Made by a program: the position numbers and the translations under genes. From contig JALECJ010000056.1 of assembly GCA_023515745.1 (NCBI GenBank), positions 682,001 to 746,000 of the forward strand: 64,000 bases of DNA. Reading direction: 5' to 3'. Each line of letters begins with the position of its first letter. The stretch's first letter is position 1. This DNA comes from Amoeboaphelidium protococcarum. Lineage: Eukaryota > Aphelidiomycota > Aphelidea. The notes beneath the pieces are model-generated. The model was given only the letters and a program-made list of their open reading frames with translations, did no database searches and had not been told where the DNA came from. Below, piece by piece: positions 11,408-23,338 of this stretch.

Positions 11408-12511
11408 ATGCCTGAAGCTGGAGTTGATATCAATTTGAGTAAAGTGAGGGCGTAGAATGCGAAATTGCCTCTCGACTTACCCGCAGGTAGTGCAGATACA
11501 GCGAGAAGATTGAATGTCAGCGGTAATCATTTGAGCTCAGCGAAGGATCACGATATCCTGCACAAGATCGGTTTTTGTCATAGATTGTCTTGGCTTAATA
11601 TATCAGATAATAAGATATCCAGCCTCGAGTTTTTACGTGCGTTGAAGTAGCTATCCGTGTTGAATGTATCCCATAACAAGATTACTCAGCTGCCGATTTA
11701 TCTGTAGAATCTGCCGTAATTGAAAGCTCTGATAATGAACGATAATTAAATATGCAAAATCGAATCTAGCGTATTTAGCACTTGCCCTGAACTTAACACT
11801 ATTGTATTATCGAATAACAGTCTGAATGATGAGAGCCTGGCTGTAAGTATTGATGATTAGACGCGTGGTGTATTTAGTGCGGTGAAGCATTTGAAAAAGC
11901 TGAGTCTCTCCAATAATAAACTCAGCTCTTTCCCTCTTAGTTTGGATGCTAATTTGGAATTGAAAGAACTCAGACTTAGTCATAATAAGATTAAGGTTCT
12001 GGAGCCTCTTGGATATACAAATGCTAGTCTTGACATTCTGGATCTTGGTAGTAATGACATCACGACTCGAGAAGAATTGGAACTGATTTCCCAAGCGTTT
12101 CCTTTGTTGCGTCAATTGAATCTCAAAGGTAACCCTGTTATGGAAATTTTATAGACTAATGATGGTGGATAGACTATTAAGTAAGTGATTACGAGTATTT
12201 TTTCAAAGGTTCGTGTCTTTAATGGTGAGAGACTGGATGAGCGGATTGGTAAGAGAAAGCATGCTTAAATTCTGAGTGAAGCTGCCAATTAGGCTGATAA
12301 ACGCGAAGAATCTAGCAAAAAGTAATTTTAAAAGTCGTAAAGTTAATTTAAACGAGGTGATATTAAGTCTGAGCGCAAGAGGAGGGCAGATGGTCCGAGA
12401 GCACAACGCTGTGAGAAGTCCGATAGACGCGGTGACACGCAACCACCGAATAGAAAGCACAAGCCTAATAGGGATGATACAAGTTCAAAGAAGGACTCGT
12501 TCTTTTTATGA
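11408..12511 (+). CDS. Leucine-rich-repeat protein with basic tail
   Basis: Single exon, 367 residues. Residues about 40-250 form successive LRR units of the SDS22/ANP32 type: LSWLNISDNKISSLEFL, LSVLNVSHNKITQLP, LKKLSLSNNKLSSFP, LKELRLSHNKIKVLE, LDILDLGSNDIT, and a cap with LRQLNLKGNPV and VRVFNGERLDERIGK. The last 100 residues are strongly basic and hydrophilic (Lys, Arg, Gln, Ser). LRR proteins of this class act as protein-binding scaffolds in nuclei or cilia; the partner cannot be read from sequence. It shares a very short promoter with the upstream minus-strand gene. Confidence 0.8.
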
Positions 12512-12579
12512 TTAAATGAATATTATTGTCATCATTAGATGTTTGATAAATTACAAAATACACTCTCTGGCAACTACTT

Positions 12580-13740
12580 TCACAGACCAGAAAACGTCGC
12601 GTTGATTACAAGCTCGTTTGCTTTATTGAAGGTATCAACAAAGTCCTTCTAACACAGCGACTGAATTTCCGCGTCAGTATTGACACCGCTACAAAATTGA
12701 CATCCCATGAAATGTTTGACAAATGGGTACTTTCGCAGTGAGCGATTTAGTCTCAGTTCATGTGGATCAATAGACAATTAATCCAGAGGCAGATCTTTCC
12801 AGTAACCATTCAAGATGAAAGATCGTTCTAAATACGTCTTGGCACGAGACTCCTCTGGCCTCCAATAGTTGAGATTATAAGCGAACCCATTCTAATCAAA
12901 CATAGCCCAAGAGTATTTGGATAGACGGCTTTTCATTAGCGCTTCATACTTCTTACCATTTTGGTGACCGTATTGACATGTTTCATTGAAGAACGCGCGA
13001 GACCATTCAGAGTTTCTCACCAAAAAGACTCCCGTATTCAATCCCATATGACTATCGCCCTCTTCATACAGCTACTTTTCTTGGCCCCAGAGAACTAGAT
13101 CTTTGCCGACATATCTATCAAAAGAGAGTACGAAATTCACATCCATTATAATTGAGTCATAGTCAATCCACATAATCCACTCGTACTAAGACTAGGATTT
13201 GAGTAAATCGCGTATGAGCGCGACTTTGTTCCACGCGCCCACCAAATTCACGTCGCTCAGGTGCGTTGACATGTAAAAATCATATCCGTGCATCCTTGCA
13301 TAATCTTATTTATTCTTAATCGATAGCATCGTCAAAAAATCCCCCTCATGTAATTTACACGGTTTTGGAGCGATGCCAGTTACGATGAGCATTCTATTGT
13401 TGGCGGCAGTTGTAGAAGTTAATTGTTTCAAGTCATTCGATATATCTGCAGCGTCTTCAGTCCGAGCATCAGAACCGGCCGAGGTCCAACTTTGATACTG
13501 TTTATACAAGTAATTAGATGATTCTTGGGATTAAGACGTTCTTCTCTTACTAAGGCTAATTCTACTTTTGATTACAGCCGCCGTGTTCTTCGTTCTCTGC
13601 ATCGCTTTCAATGCAGCATTTCTTGTCGTTGGATCTAGCGCAGGCCCATGTTGCAACTTAGGTAAAGGTAGAAGCAACCACAAAATGACGATAAACAAGC
13701 ACGGCAGCAATCCAACTCTTGATGGCTGAGACATACTCAC
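12580..13740 (-). CDS. Golgi glycosyltransferase family 34 (GMA12/MNN10-type)
   Basis: Single exon, 386 residues. Type II topology: short N-terminus, signal anchor at about residues 9-27 (LLPCLFIVILWLLLPL), then a luminal stem and catalytic domain. GT34 features include GAWNKVALIRDLL, then YEWIMWIDYDSIIMD containing the nucleotide-sugar-binding DxD, NTGVFLVRNSEW, and a C-terminal YPFVKHFMGCQFC. Family members are alpha-1,2/1,6-galactosyl- or mannosyl-transferases of fungi and xyloglucan xylosyltransferases of plants, so donor and acceptor are not decided. Neighbouring glycosylation genes elsewhere in the window (PMT4, dolichyldiphosphatase) fit a fungal-style secretory pathway. Confidence 0.88.
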
Positions 13741-13913
13741 TCACAAAATTAAAGCGGATCGGTAATGTAAGAAAATTCAATTTGAGTGTCAAAAAAGAGT
13801 TATTGCACAAAGTTGGGAGCGAAAATCTCAACGCTGAAACATGAATAACAAAATTTCGCAGTTTCACCTTCTCAAAAGGGAAATGTCACTCATTAGTCAT
13901 CGACTGCAAGTAA

Positions 13914-15002
13914 TCATTAGGTATAATCAACATTTAAAAAGGCTACACTATACCCAAACATTTATCGAACACTTGGAGGGAGATTTTGATTCGATTTAGC
14001 CAAATCTTGCTTTATTCTTTGCAATTGATCCGATGCGATTTTAATTATTTCAGTTGAGATCTCAGATTCAGTCAAATTGACTTCTCTATAGAGGATACGA
14101 GGCGATGAGAGCAACTTCATTTATCTGCTGAAGCTTATCAGAGAATCCCATTACAATATCCATATCTCTACAGCCTCGGTATCTGAGCATAAAGCAAACT
14201 TACTCTCATTGTGAGCGTCATATAATTCTCTCATGCGCACAAGAACCGATTAAAGTTGGTTAATCTTGTACTCAGCGCTACTTTGCTTTCTAATCAGAAT
14301 TTGGCTAATGTCTATGGAAACTTCAATGCCTATTTCACCATTTCTCTCGAATTACTAAGACTTTGCAAATTGGTATCCGCATTATTTACAGCTCACAAAA
14401 CCATCACTATTACTATCAGTATTGCCGAGAGATATAGCGGACGCGTCAAGATCATCAACGTGCATCAAAACTCGACTACCGGCCACAAGAACAGTTCCAC
14501 AACGAGCATGAGCATCAAATTCCTGCACCTTCTTAAGATCTTCTTTTGGATGACACACCCAACACTCAATTAACTCGTGCCAATACACTGGCGGAAGAAG
14601 TCGTGCTTTGTTGAATAATCGCGATCTTTCAGGTGGGGTTAATCTCTATTGACATTATATGCAATGCATGGAAGTGCATTATTTCAATAATTCAAGACAC
14701 TAATTCTCGCTTAACATGCAATCTTAATACTCTAACGCCGATATCTCAGAAGCGATTTCAACTTGGATATGTAACTCTAAATTTAATATTTTAAAAGTCG
14801 CGGTGCTGGATACAATAGCCAACGATGTCATGTCATCCAAAATCATTATAGAATCTGATGCGCCAATTAACATCAATCTATGGCCTACCAATTTCAATTT
14901 AAGATCAAACACGTCAGCATTAACACCATCTCCCCTCACTATAATATTCAACTTTTAAATGTTCTTTAACACGTCTACAAAGACCAAAATATCCGCAGTC
15001 AT
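13914..15002 (-). CDS. UBE3D-like HECT_2 ubiquitin ligase / E2-binding protein
   Basis: Single exon, 362 residues (human UBE3D is about 390). Key segments: SMHCIQCQQRL, a CxxC pair; LLPPVYWHELIECWVCHP, the W-x-E-L-x-x-x-W-x-CH signature of the family; and FVSCKQCGYQFA, a second CxxC. The family binds E2 enzymes such as UbcH10 and has been described as an atypical E3 linked to cyclin B. The N-terminal third is beta-rich as in relatives. Its start codon lies inside the end of the next upstream frame on the same strand (overlap of about 90 bp), so one of the two gene ends is probably slightly different. Confidence 0.75.
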
Positions 15003-15420
15003 AACGAGATTCGATATACTATTTATCAACAAAACTCAATTTAATATTCTTTAGTTTTCGTGCGCTGATAAAATATAGTAGAGGAAACAAAATGTTGATG
15101 CTAAGTAGAAAGCGACTATTAACGTAGAGCAGGAGAATGATGGACAGTAATGTCTTGAATAGTCTAAATGTATTCTAGTCTATATAGTAGGGAAGTAAAG
15201 ATGATCCAATGGTTCCAAAGTTGCCGATGGTAACGCGCGTCAAAAACGATGGATTCGTCATTGGAAATATCGATATGCTGGGAGGTGTGATGTTATTGAA
15301 TGGCGGTATATTTTGCTGGGATGTATCCACACATAAATAGCTTACGCCCGATACTTTGGCCGTATTAAAGCTGATATCAGATCCACCTGAGATTCTAATC
15401 ATTGGTACAGGCAAGTCCAT
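14914..15420 (-). CDS. Hypothetical membrane protein (5' extent uncertain)
   Basis: Frame from the ATG at 15420 with TGA at 14914. It has a soluble beta-rich N-part (MIRISGGSDISF, FLTRVTIGNFGTIG), then two closely spaced hydrophobic stretches (LLSIILLLYVNS, LSINILFPLLYF). The frame is open and protein-like further upstream to about 15580 (GVFGINAAATLRSS, NICYRDGLIGYM), and another open frame with VDEQILEYLELTQQQ overlaps there, so upstream exons are likely. I do not recognise the protein. The last codons overlap the start of the UBE3D-like gene; a terminal intron would remove the conflict. Confidence 0.4.
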
Positions 15421-15666
15421 GTATCCGATTAGTCCGTCCCTGTAGCAAATGTTGTCTAAACTGGGAATCTAGCATGAAGTTATGAACTCCAAGTAGGCGT
15501 GCTCTACCTACAATATCCTGGTCGAAGAGGAACGAAGAGTTGCTGCTGCGTTAATTCCAAATACTCCAGTATCTGCTCGTCAACTTAACCTTCCTAAAGA
15601 CAGATGAATGACGTACGAGTTAAAAATTGAAATATGTGATTATATTAAAGCTTTTAATCTAAAATA

Positions 15667-16642
15667 TCATTTTTATTTAGTTTAATCTATCATGAAATGT
15701 GATAATGCGTCGCGTTCAATCTCGTGCAACTAACCAGGTAGAATGAGACAGTGTAAAGGTGGACCAAAGTCATAATCAATCAACTGATTAACCGTCCCAG
15801 CTCTGATTACCTGCGATTCCGATCCTAGTCTTGCAATTCCAACCACCAAAGTGTCGCCAATTATGACTCCACACTGTCGCTCTTACTCAATCTCCATCAA
15901 CTGCTAGAGCGCTTAATTTACAGTCATAAATCGAGGTGGTTCGTAGATATTTCTACCACGAGCCAAATTCTCAATACTCTACTCCTTGACTTTGATATCA
16001 AGTAGACATAATGTATGCAAGCTGCTGACTTACTAGCTCTCTGACGCGTACTGAGTCCAACGCATATTACCCAGAATCTTATCATAAAAACTGCTTGGTT
16101 TCCATGTATCAGTAAAGAACGGTATGGACACTGTCAATCCGTAGTTGTATAGCTATAAGCCACACGCGCCAATTGCGTTCATTACAGAAGCATTGTGGAT
16201 AGATATAACAGCGATGCCCAGATTCTAAGCACGAAGTACCAAGTCTGAGTGAGTAGTTGCTCCATAAGGATCGCCAACAACCAAGAATGCCACGTCCACC
16301 GAATCTGCGTCTTTCAAGATTTCATCAGCCTGTTACTCCACCATATCTCTATCGGCCAATATAACTTTCTTTCCATAGAATGCTTCCTACACTTATCAAA
16401 GATGTTTTAGATACTCACGAGAATAACGATATCTTACCAGTCTTGCTTAGTCTACTAGTAGAATACTAGTGTAAGCTTCCAAGTAGACGCGCTCACATTT
16501 CTACACAGCCTCCAATCCTTTCACTGTGATATCTACACATACGTGATAATCATCATAGCGATACGCGTCTATTAGCTTTTATGATATTTATCCAATACCT
16601 ACCTTTTTCATCCGCTAGTCCAAGTCCAATTATATAAAGCAT
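15667..16642 (-). CDS. DPH5: Diphthine methyl ester synthase
   Basis: Three exons: 16603..16642, 16438..16532, 15667..16386; introns of 70 and 51 bp. The product is 284 residues against about 285 in human DPH5. It methylates the modified histidine of EF2 using S-adenosylmethionine. Diagnostic stretches: [21 protein letters not shown] at the N-terminus (split by intron 1), [41 protein letters not shown], and [15 protein letters not shown] with [13 protein letters not shown] 42-bp GT..AG in-frame segment near 16040-16085 could be a retained intron since the family lacks that insertion. Confidence 0.95.
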
Positions 16643-16775
16643 ATTTCAAAAACTGTGAGCAAATTGCGTTTTGCCTAACAAGGACCAAAGTATTACAGAA
16701 GTAGAAAATAGATCGAGTAGAAAGCCTCATCAGATAAACAAAAATTATACTGAATAAAATTACAAATTATGAACA

Positions 16776-18077
16776 TCATTTCTAAATTGCAGATCTTATG
16801 CCTTCCAAGTCATTCTGAACGTCCCTCGACTCTAGTGGATTCAATCTTGAAGGGAGAGGCATCTTGCTAATCTTCTTCTTTGATTATGCAACTGGCGCGT
16901 TATTACCATCATACTAACCCGGATTATTCGAGTTTAATTCCATATTCTTGTTTATATTTGCGTAAGCATATCGAAGTCTCCCTTTCAAATCCAAGTACTG
17001 ATAACTAGAACTCCTAACTATCGAGGCATTGTCTTCAACAGCGGAACGCGCAATATTAGACTAGGCAGCCGCATTCGAATACTATACTGTAGAGATAGTG
17101 CTACCATTATTTCTTTATTAAATCTCATTAAGCCGTAGCTGTTGAGAATCGAGAAAGCCAGGATTGCCTAGACGCGTTGTCCCATAATTATTATTAACAC
17201 TCTATCGACTGGAACTTCGCAAACTACGCCGATTGGCAGATGCTATAGAAGAGTTTTATTGCGTAGCCTTCTTGTCGGCCTCATTCATAGCAGAAGAGAT
17301 AATACTTCCATCACGTTCATTAGAACTCTATCTAGCTTCTTATAATGCCAAATCAGACCCAACAGTATCATGCTTCCATTTCTTGGGTGATTGCGGATGA
17401 TAGCACGCCTCATCGTTGACTACGCTATCAGCAACGACACTCTCAAATCCCTCTGCCGATGTAGACCTCCTCCGCTTCGCTGTATTATCCACAGTGCCAG
17501 CTAGAGAAGCATTTATATTTTCTTATGACATTACCAACTGCGAATCCTCAGATTTTTTGGACCAAGATCGGGGTGAAATAGCAGGAAGAAAAGGAACGGG
17601 TAATTAACCAGAGCTCAGAGCAGCAACAGAAGAGTGACTACGGATAAATAATGGCCTTCTTGGTGCACTTCGCTAAGCAGGAGCAGGCAGTGGGATAGGC
17701 AGCGTAGTCTTTTATGGCTTCCCTTAATTCAGATTACGCAAATCAATCATGGATTAAGCAGTTCGCAACGTTTGAATGGCTTCAGAATCTTCGTGACCAC
17801 GCTACTGCAATACTTTCGGGTAGGATGATAGTTGGACCAGAGATTAGGAGGTACTCACCGTAGGCATAACCGCCGTATATGGAAACGGATACATGGATTA
17901 GCGTGATATCGAGCGCGAAGTTGTTGCACTTGTTGAGGCAGAAGTACCGAATTATGACGAGGAAATGTGAGCAGTATCCCGGATTTCCAATTGCTACCCA
18001 AATTCCTGTTATTAAGAACTGCAATCATTATTACGCAGTGATTCTTCACTTACTTAATTGATGTGATCAGAAGGCAT
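16776..18077 (-). CDS. Serine-rich low-complexity protein
   Basis: Exons 17859..18077 and 16776..17804 with a 54-bp intron; 415 residues. The compositional bias (Ser, Thr, Gln, Asn) is the same on both sides of the splice, which supported the choice of frame over two competing open frames in exon 1. A cluster of basic residues (KRRRSTS) followed by SPKKWK looks like a nuclear signal with a possible proline-directed phosphosite. No folded domain is seen. Function unknown; it is likely intrinsically disordered and nuclear, by inference only. Confidence 0.6.
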
Positions 18078-18382
18078 ACTGCATCCAAATACAATACAAA
18101 ATCTATTTATACAGAGAGCGTGCGCTTGATGTGTTTGAGTTGTTTCCAAAATTAAATCAATCGCCTGGTGTGAAAATAGAAACTGTTGCGAAGCGCTTGG
18201 CCTCTGTTCGGCCGCTCCCGTTACCAAGCAATGGTTGAAGTAAACAACTATGAAACCAATCGTTCTTAGTCAAGTACTTTATTTTACGTAAGCATGATTC
18301 TTGTTATACTGAATCATTATAACAGAAACCGCAAGAGCCGTGTTAGAAAGCTGTCCATATTCACAGACTTCCCATCGTATAT

Positions 18383-19326
18383 TCAGTCCGACTCACTCAG
18401 TGCACCCAGGGTCGACTTGAATTGTTTCGCTCTAACATTTCGTTTCGGCCATTGGGTGATTGGCATTTTCTTTTAAGTAGACTGCTTCTGTACAGCTTTT
18501 TGGACTTTTTGAAACTCGACCTCTGTTGCGGACCACTGTTGTCGAGTCTCTTGCCAGTTAGATACGCTATTGCTCAATAACGCGTCAGTCTTATTGTGAT
18601 AATCGTTGATCAAAGTTGAGCATTCTCTGATCTTTTCCAACATGATCTGCATTTACTCATTACATGTAGTTTCAAAATTGTGATATTTCTTTCACTGTAG
18701 TTTCCTACATATCAAAGCGTTATCATGTACTACTATATGTACAAGAATGCTTGTAATGTCTTACCATTAATTCTTTCTATTGCAGCAGCAGACTCTTGAG
18801 AACTTATTCCAGCTTTTGATCTAGAGCCTTCATTTAGCCAATGCTCTTCTCATTCGACTTAATAACTGACTAAAAGTGAATCTAGTCTGCAACCAAAACT
18901 CTCTTATCAGCATTGACACGCTCAGTTTATAGGCAGTACGTAGAGTTTTGACGCGTCAAATCACGTCCATTGATCATATACTTCTAATGGATAAGTCTGT
19001 ATCTATCACCATTTATACTGAACATACCTTGCTGTAAATTGATGTAATATCTAGTTTACTACTGTCAATAGTATCCTATAAACAAAAGAATAGCTGTCCT
19101 GAAAAAGTTGAAACAGGAATGATTGAGAAACGTGATCACTTTGCGTGTCTCTGCTGACCTCCTTAGGATCTAGATCGCAAGTCCACAATTGGTATTGGTG
19201 ATTCTTCCCTTGCAATGCAAAAATGTTCCCGGCTCCTTGAGGGTATTTTGAAATTAAGAATATACTCTTGTATGCGAGCGGCCGAAAATCCTCTTTCAAG
19301 CCACAACTGGTGCAACGAAACACCAT
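18383..19326 (-). CDS. Coiled-coil protein, four-exon model
   Basis: Proposed exons 19159..19326, 19028..19075, 18765..18983 and 18383..18688 (246 residues). The two middle junctions have good GTAAGA/GTATGT donors; the first donor (GTCAGC) is weaker. The C-terminal half is heptad-like (IKSNEKSIGQMKALDQKLEQ, then LEKIRECSTLINDY and ETRQQWSATEVEFQKVQ). The N-terminal exon has a CxxC (RCTSCGLKED). Not recognised; small kinetochore or cytoskeletal coiled coils look similar but nothing specific is present. The 3' end runs antisense to a short unassigned plus-strand frame. Confidence 0.45.
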
Positions 19327-19622
19327 CTATGAGGGAATCATATGCTAGTTCAACCTACTTTCTAACATATGCGCATAGATTCAAATGAAGAATCAAGAGT
19401 CGATCGTCCCTTAGATATTGCTTTAAGACATTACATGGCTTCTTGTCAACGGGCATGTCACTCCCGCTGCATACGCGCTATTGCGTTGCATATCAGCTCA
19501 GGCTCTGTAAAGCCTTTCGTCCTATTCGTGCATAAAGTTATGTGCGGAATGGCGTTTGTACTAATGATAGACACCTTGGAGACGACTAAGTCTGATTCTC
19601 TGTGGGCACAATTTGATCTAAA

Positions 19623-20628
19623 TCACGATGATTGATTAGTATCATCTGTATCTGTTACTTGCTTTACCTTGGTTCTCGTCTTAACGTCAGAGCTTTTGAA
19701 GTTATACATCGTCTCGTCTGAACATGAAACGTGGCACGAATCCTGCCTGGCTGCGATACATTACTTGAACTACTGACTTTGCATAAGAAGTGGAAGATAT
19801 TTAAAGAATAAGAAGTTATGACAGTACTCAATTAACGCTTTTTTAGTTGGACTTTCATTTTCATTACAGTACTATTTAGAATGATGCAGTTGATAGAGAT
19901 ACTGCAACTTGCGGCTGATCAAGTATGACGGATCTAAACTTTCTACTTGGGACGCATTTACTATACTTCCCAACGTGATAGAGACGACTTTTGTATCGCG
20001 CCTTGTCAGAGGAACATTGTAGAGTGCAAGGGTCGCACCAATGTTAGAGCATCTGGTAAGAACTCTGAGAATTTTCCGTAACACGTCACTGCGGCACTGG
20101 TAGTTCCGTCATGGATCATCACTTTCAGGCTTGATTTGTCCGTAGATTAGTCCATGCGAAAGACTGTGCCTAAAATACAAAGTTGTCTCAAATTTTGCGG
20201 TGCGTAAAAACGTGATTTGATCGAGCATTTCAAAGTAAAGAGGTTCAAACACTCTTCTTTGAACACGTAGTCGGTCGCCAACACAAGCCGCTTGATAGAT
20301 CTTATTAGCATCAAGTCAAAAGGTATACCCAAAGCGATTTGATCTTCAAGTTTGCCCACTTTACTATCCGAGGTCAATTTAATATTAATTACTCTCTCTT
20401 CAAGCAAACCAAATTGCGCAAATACAGCTTGTCACCCAGAGTAATGTTATGAGACAACAGGAGTGTTTTTTCTACTGAAACGCGAATCATGTTGCGTGAA
20501 CTATCGACACAAGAAGTCTCAATAGGGACACGAGAACCTCCGTTCTAATGAACCTCTTAGTCAACCATGGAAACCTAAATTCCAGAAGATAAAGTTGTGT
20601 TACTATTCACTATTTCAATCGTATACAT
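19623..20628 (-). pseudogene. Frameshifted paralogue of the 21309..22046 gene
   Basis: Translation starts at an ATG (20628) and stays collinear with the intact neighbour but needs two changes of frame, near 20391-20400 and near 20083-20086. Both are explained by loss of one base. Matching blocks include RNLVC against RDLVC, then KLVLATDY-like (RLVLATDYVF against WIVSATEFLF), IHDGTTSAAVT against IHDGTACAVIT, and NIGATLALYNV against KVGACIALVDA, with equal spacing. Gln codons here include TAG/TAA. Beyond about 19870 the frame continues to TGA at 19623 without similarity. Either a decayed gene, or sequencing errors, or less likely programmed frameshifting. Very short introns were considered but break the alignment. 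Confidence 0.65.
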
Positions 20629-21308
20629 CATAATCCATCCAAAATCCTTCAACGAAGAGAGGCGACAAACTCCTGATCACCAATCACTCGCTAACGCGTC
20701 AATCTTCACCACTTGACAGACAGTCAACGCCTCTAACAAATCATGTTGTCTCCTTCCCCTTTTTGAATTGTGATTAATAAGTTGTTAGGATTGCATGGGC
20801 ACTGAATTGAGTTTGCTGAATATGTCAATGAAGTGAAATAGCAAAATATTAATTGTCTACGCAGTGTGGTTTTTGTCTATCATTCAACAATCAAAAGGCA
20901 TCACAATGAGGGTGGCGCTTTAATCATTGTGAAAAAAAATCCAACTTCGATTCAGAGGAACACGTTCTGAACATCACTTCCGACCGATATAACACTGGCC
21001 TTGGCTCTGGCGGCAGATAATGATCTCGCGTACAACATTGGTCCATGGTGTTCTGGTTATGGTAGAACATCCTTAGTAAGCAGCTAATTGCGTCAAACAA
21101 GATGTCAATCAAGAGTATCGTGATAAAGTTCTTTAATAGTTATTACCTTATTTAGTCTTAAGCTCTATGGCCTTTCACGCATGTGCTGTTGATGCTTTTC
21201 GCAAGATCTATCGCTAATGTTAAAGGTGCGGTGAATAAAAAGTGCAATCAACTAGGTAGAACTGTAGATAATGAACATTCCTATTAGTGATGATGACATT
21301 ATTACTAT
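20629..21308. other. Intergenic, nothing recognised
   Basis: Between the two paralogues. Contains a Met-initiated minus-strand frame (20924..21112, 62 residues, FDAISCLLRMFYHNQ) with no recognisable feature and an ACGCGT site at about 20694. No RNA gene or repeat seen. Confidence 0.5.
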
Positions 21309-22046
21309 TCAATCAGCTCTGCGTTGACTCAGCTAGTAAAATTCCTCCAGCATGCGACTCAGCAAGAAGGCTTCTGGCAATGTTGTCATATACCCCGAGT
21401 TCACTCTTGTTCCGACTGTTATATGCACTCTGCCGCCACGCCTTTGTAGGTTCGCATCCACCAGAGCTATGCATGCACCAACTTTGTAGCGTTCGTGTTG
21501 AAGTGCAGAAATGACTCCTGGCCCCGTGATGACAGCGCACGCAGTACCATCATGAATGATGATGGTCTTGTGCTCATCATTGGATCTTGCTTGGATTCTC
21601 AGAATCCTCCCAACCACCACTTTTGCTCCTGGTTGGGCATCTCTTAAAAGGGTTGCGTTATTTAGCCAATAAGCGTCTTCACGAGTCAAAGTTTCGCCTT
21701 CGAACAGGAACTCTGTGGCCGAAACGATCCACTTGATCGCCCGCAAGTGCAGCGTGCATTCAGGCACCTTCGGATTGGTGACATCCTGGATTATTTCCAC
21801 TGATCCACCTTCTGCCAGCTCGAAAACATAATCATCCCGGCTTCTACAGACCAGATCTCTGAAGAGAAAGTACCGGCACATTATAATGTTTGAGGTCTGT
21901 AGAACTTGATTAGACAAAGACACGCGTACTTCGCCTTTAGAACCTTCAACAATCGTTACCAGAGAGTTCAATTCAATGAAGGGACACTTTTCAATGCAGA
22001 TAATTCCTCCAACGGTTGTAAACTTTCTTTTAATATCAGTCACCAT
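21309..22046 (-). CDS. Uncharacterised protein, OB-fold-like, intact paralogue
   Basis: 245 residues from the ATG at 22046, chosen because its position matches the start of the frameshifted sister copy; the frame is open further to 22385 into repeat DNA. The last 100 residues alternate beta strands (KVVVGRILRIQA, KTIIIHDGTACAVIT, KVGACIALVDANLQ, RVHITVG) in the manner of an OB barrel; this fold call is tentative. Only one of about nine glutamines uses TAG, against roughly half or more in neighbours, so codon use is unusual. No family recognised. Together with the broken copy it makes a tandem pair on the same strand. Confidence 0.6.
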
Positions 22047-22375
22047 TATAATTTTAAATGTGCAATACAAATCCGAGAGTTGATGTTGCGATTGATAAAG
22101 AGTTGAAACGAGGTATTGGCTCGGCTTCTCCTTTGATTGAACTGAAAAGTTCATGAGCTTCGAGACAAGTGAAACGGGCGTTTCAGTGCGATGACAAACC
22201 GATTGGGGAGGTGAACGTGATTTAAGCCAAATAGTGAAAATCACTACTGTTCCATGAAAGCGCACTATTTGAAAAGGTTTACAATGGTTAAAAGAAGGGG
22301 AACTACCTGACGGCAGCCACTCTATCACAGAGCGAGTAACTCGATCCAGAGCGAGGACATCATCACGATGCAGGA

Positions 22376-22573
22376 ACTCTATCACAGAGCTAGTTACTCT
22401 ATCACAGAGCGAGTTACTCTATCACAGAGCGAGTTACTCTATCACAGAGCTAGTTACTCTATCACAGAGCGAGTTACTCTATCACAGAGCGAGTTACTCT
22501 ATCACAGAGCGAGTTACTCTATCACAGAGCTAGTTACTCTATCACAGAGCTAGTTACTCTATCATAGAGCTAG
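22376..22573. repeat. 20-bp minisatellite, about 10 copies
   Basis: Unit ATCACAGAGCGAGTTACTCT, with G/T variation at one position (GCGAG or GCTAG), head to tail. A degenerate partial copy lies at about 22319..22354. The period is not a multiple of three, so it does not encode a simple peptide repeat. Confidence 0.95.
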
Positions 22574-23095
22574 TACATTGCCAGATCAGGAGGTTATAAC
22601 AGAGCAGGAGCATTGTCGCCAATGTGGAATTATCGATAAGAAGAAGAGAAGAGAGGAGAGCGGAAGGCCGATGGGAACTTGTGGAGTTGAACAAACTAAC
22701 AAACAAACACACTCAGATGATAGCAAACAAACCAACTCTATCTGCACAACGACATGAAGGCGAAATCATCAATTTGAGCTGAACTACCGCTAAACTGATG
22801 ATATATAAGTCCAAATATTCCCGATTAAAAACTGCAGTAGTTCTGCAGACCGTCACTGTGTAGCCAGCCTTATGTAGTTTGCGTGAATCCTCAGTATGGA
22901 GTACCGGCTCACTACAGTATGTATCATCAGGACAATCACATGTTTAGTTTCTTTCACGCCGGTCACATCCCGATGCTCTGAACTGGTACGTTGTGATGTG
23001 TCAATCAAAACACTATAGACAATAGTAAACATGAGTTTGAGCTTAGACAGAAAGCCGGTGAGAGACGGTTGAAACGCAGCAGTGTCTCAGTGATA
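22574..23095. other. Intergenic, nothing recognised
   Basis: Purine-rich just after the repeat (AGAAGAAGAGAAGAGAGGAG near 22650). No conserved coding frame or RNA gene seen on either strand. Confidence 0.5.
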
Positions 23096-23275
23096 TCAGA
23101 ACGCGCCTTTAGAGCTCCATATTGCCGTGAGTGGAATGTCACCATCATTGACAACCAAATCTCTCAATGTACTTGAGTAAATTACATCCCTGATTACCTG
23201 TTAAACAAGCGCCGAGTAGATGTCGTCGTCGCCATACATTGCACGCTTGCGTGTCTCTGTCAAGCTTTCGACCAT
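23096..23275 (-). CDS. Small hypothetical protein, 59 residues
   Basis: ATG-to-TGA frame with protein-like sequence: acidic YGDDDIYSAL, then QQVIRDVIYSS and LRDLVVNDGDIP. It is divergent from LSM8 with 63 bp between starts, which supports it being a real gene start. An internal GTAATC could be a donor, in which case this is a first exon. Family not recognised. Confidence 0.4.
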
Positions 23276-23338
23276 CTTCACACTTCAACTCGCTTGATCG
23301 CACTTTCTATGCAGCAATCCAGAAAGATTATAGTAACA

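Noticed and set aside
19369-19635. Plus-strand ATG frame of 88 codons
   Set aside because: No recognisable sequence and it lies opposite the tail of a minus-strand pseudogene; chance is sufficient.
20083-20400. Introns explaining the phase changes in the broken paralogue
   Set aside because: A possible 29-bp GT..AG segment would remove residues that align one to one with the intact copy; single-base losses fit better.
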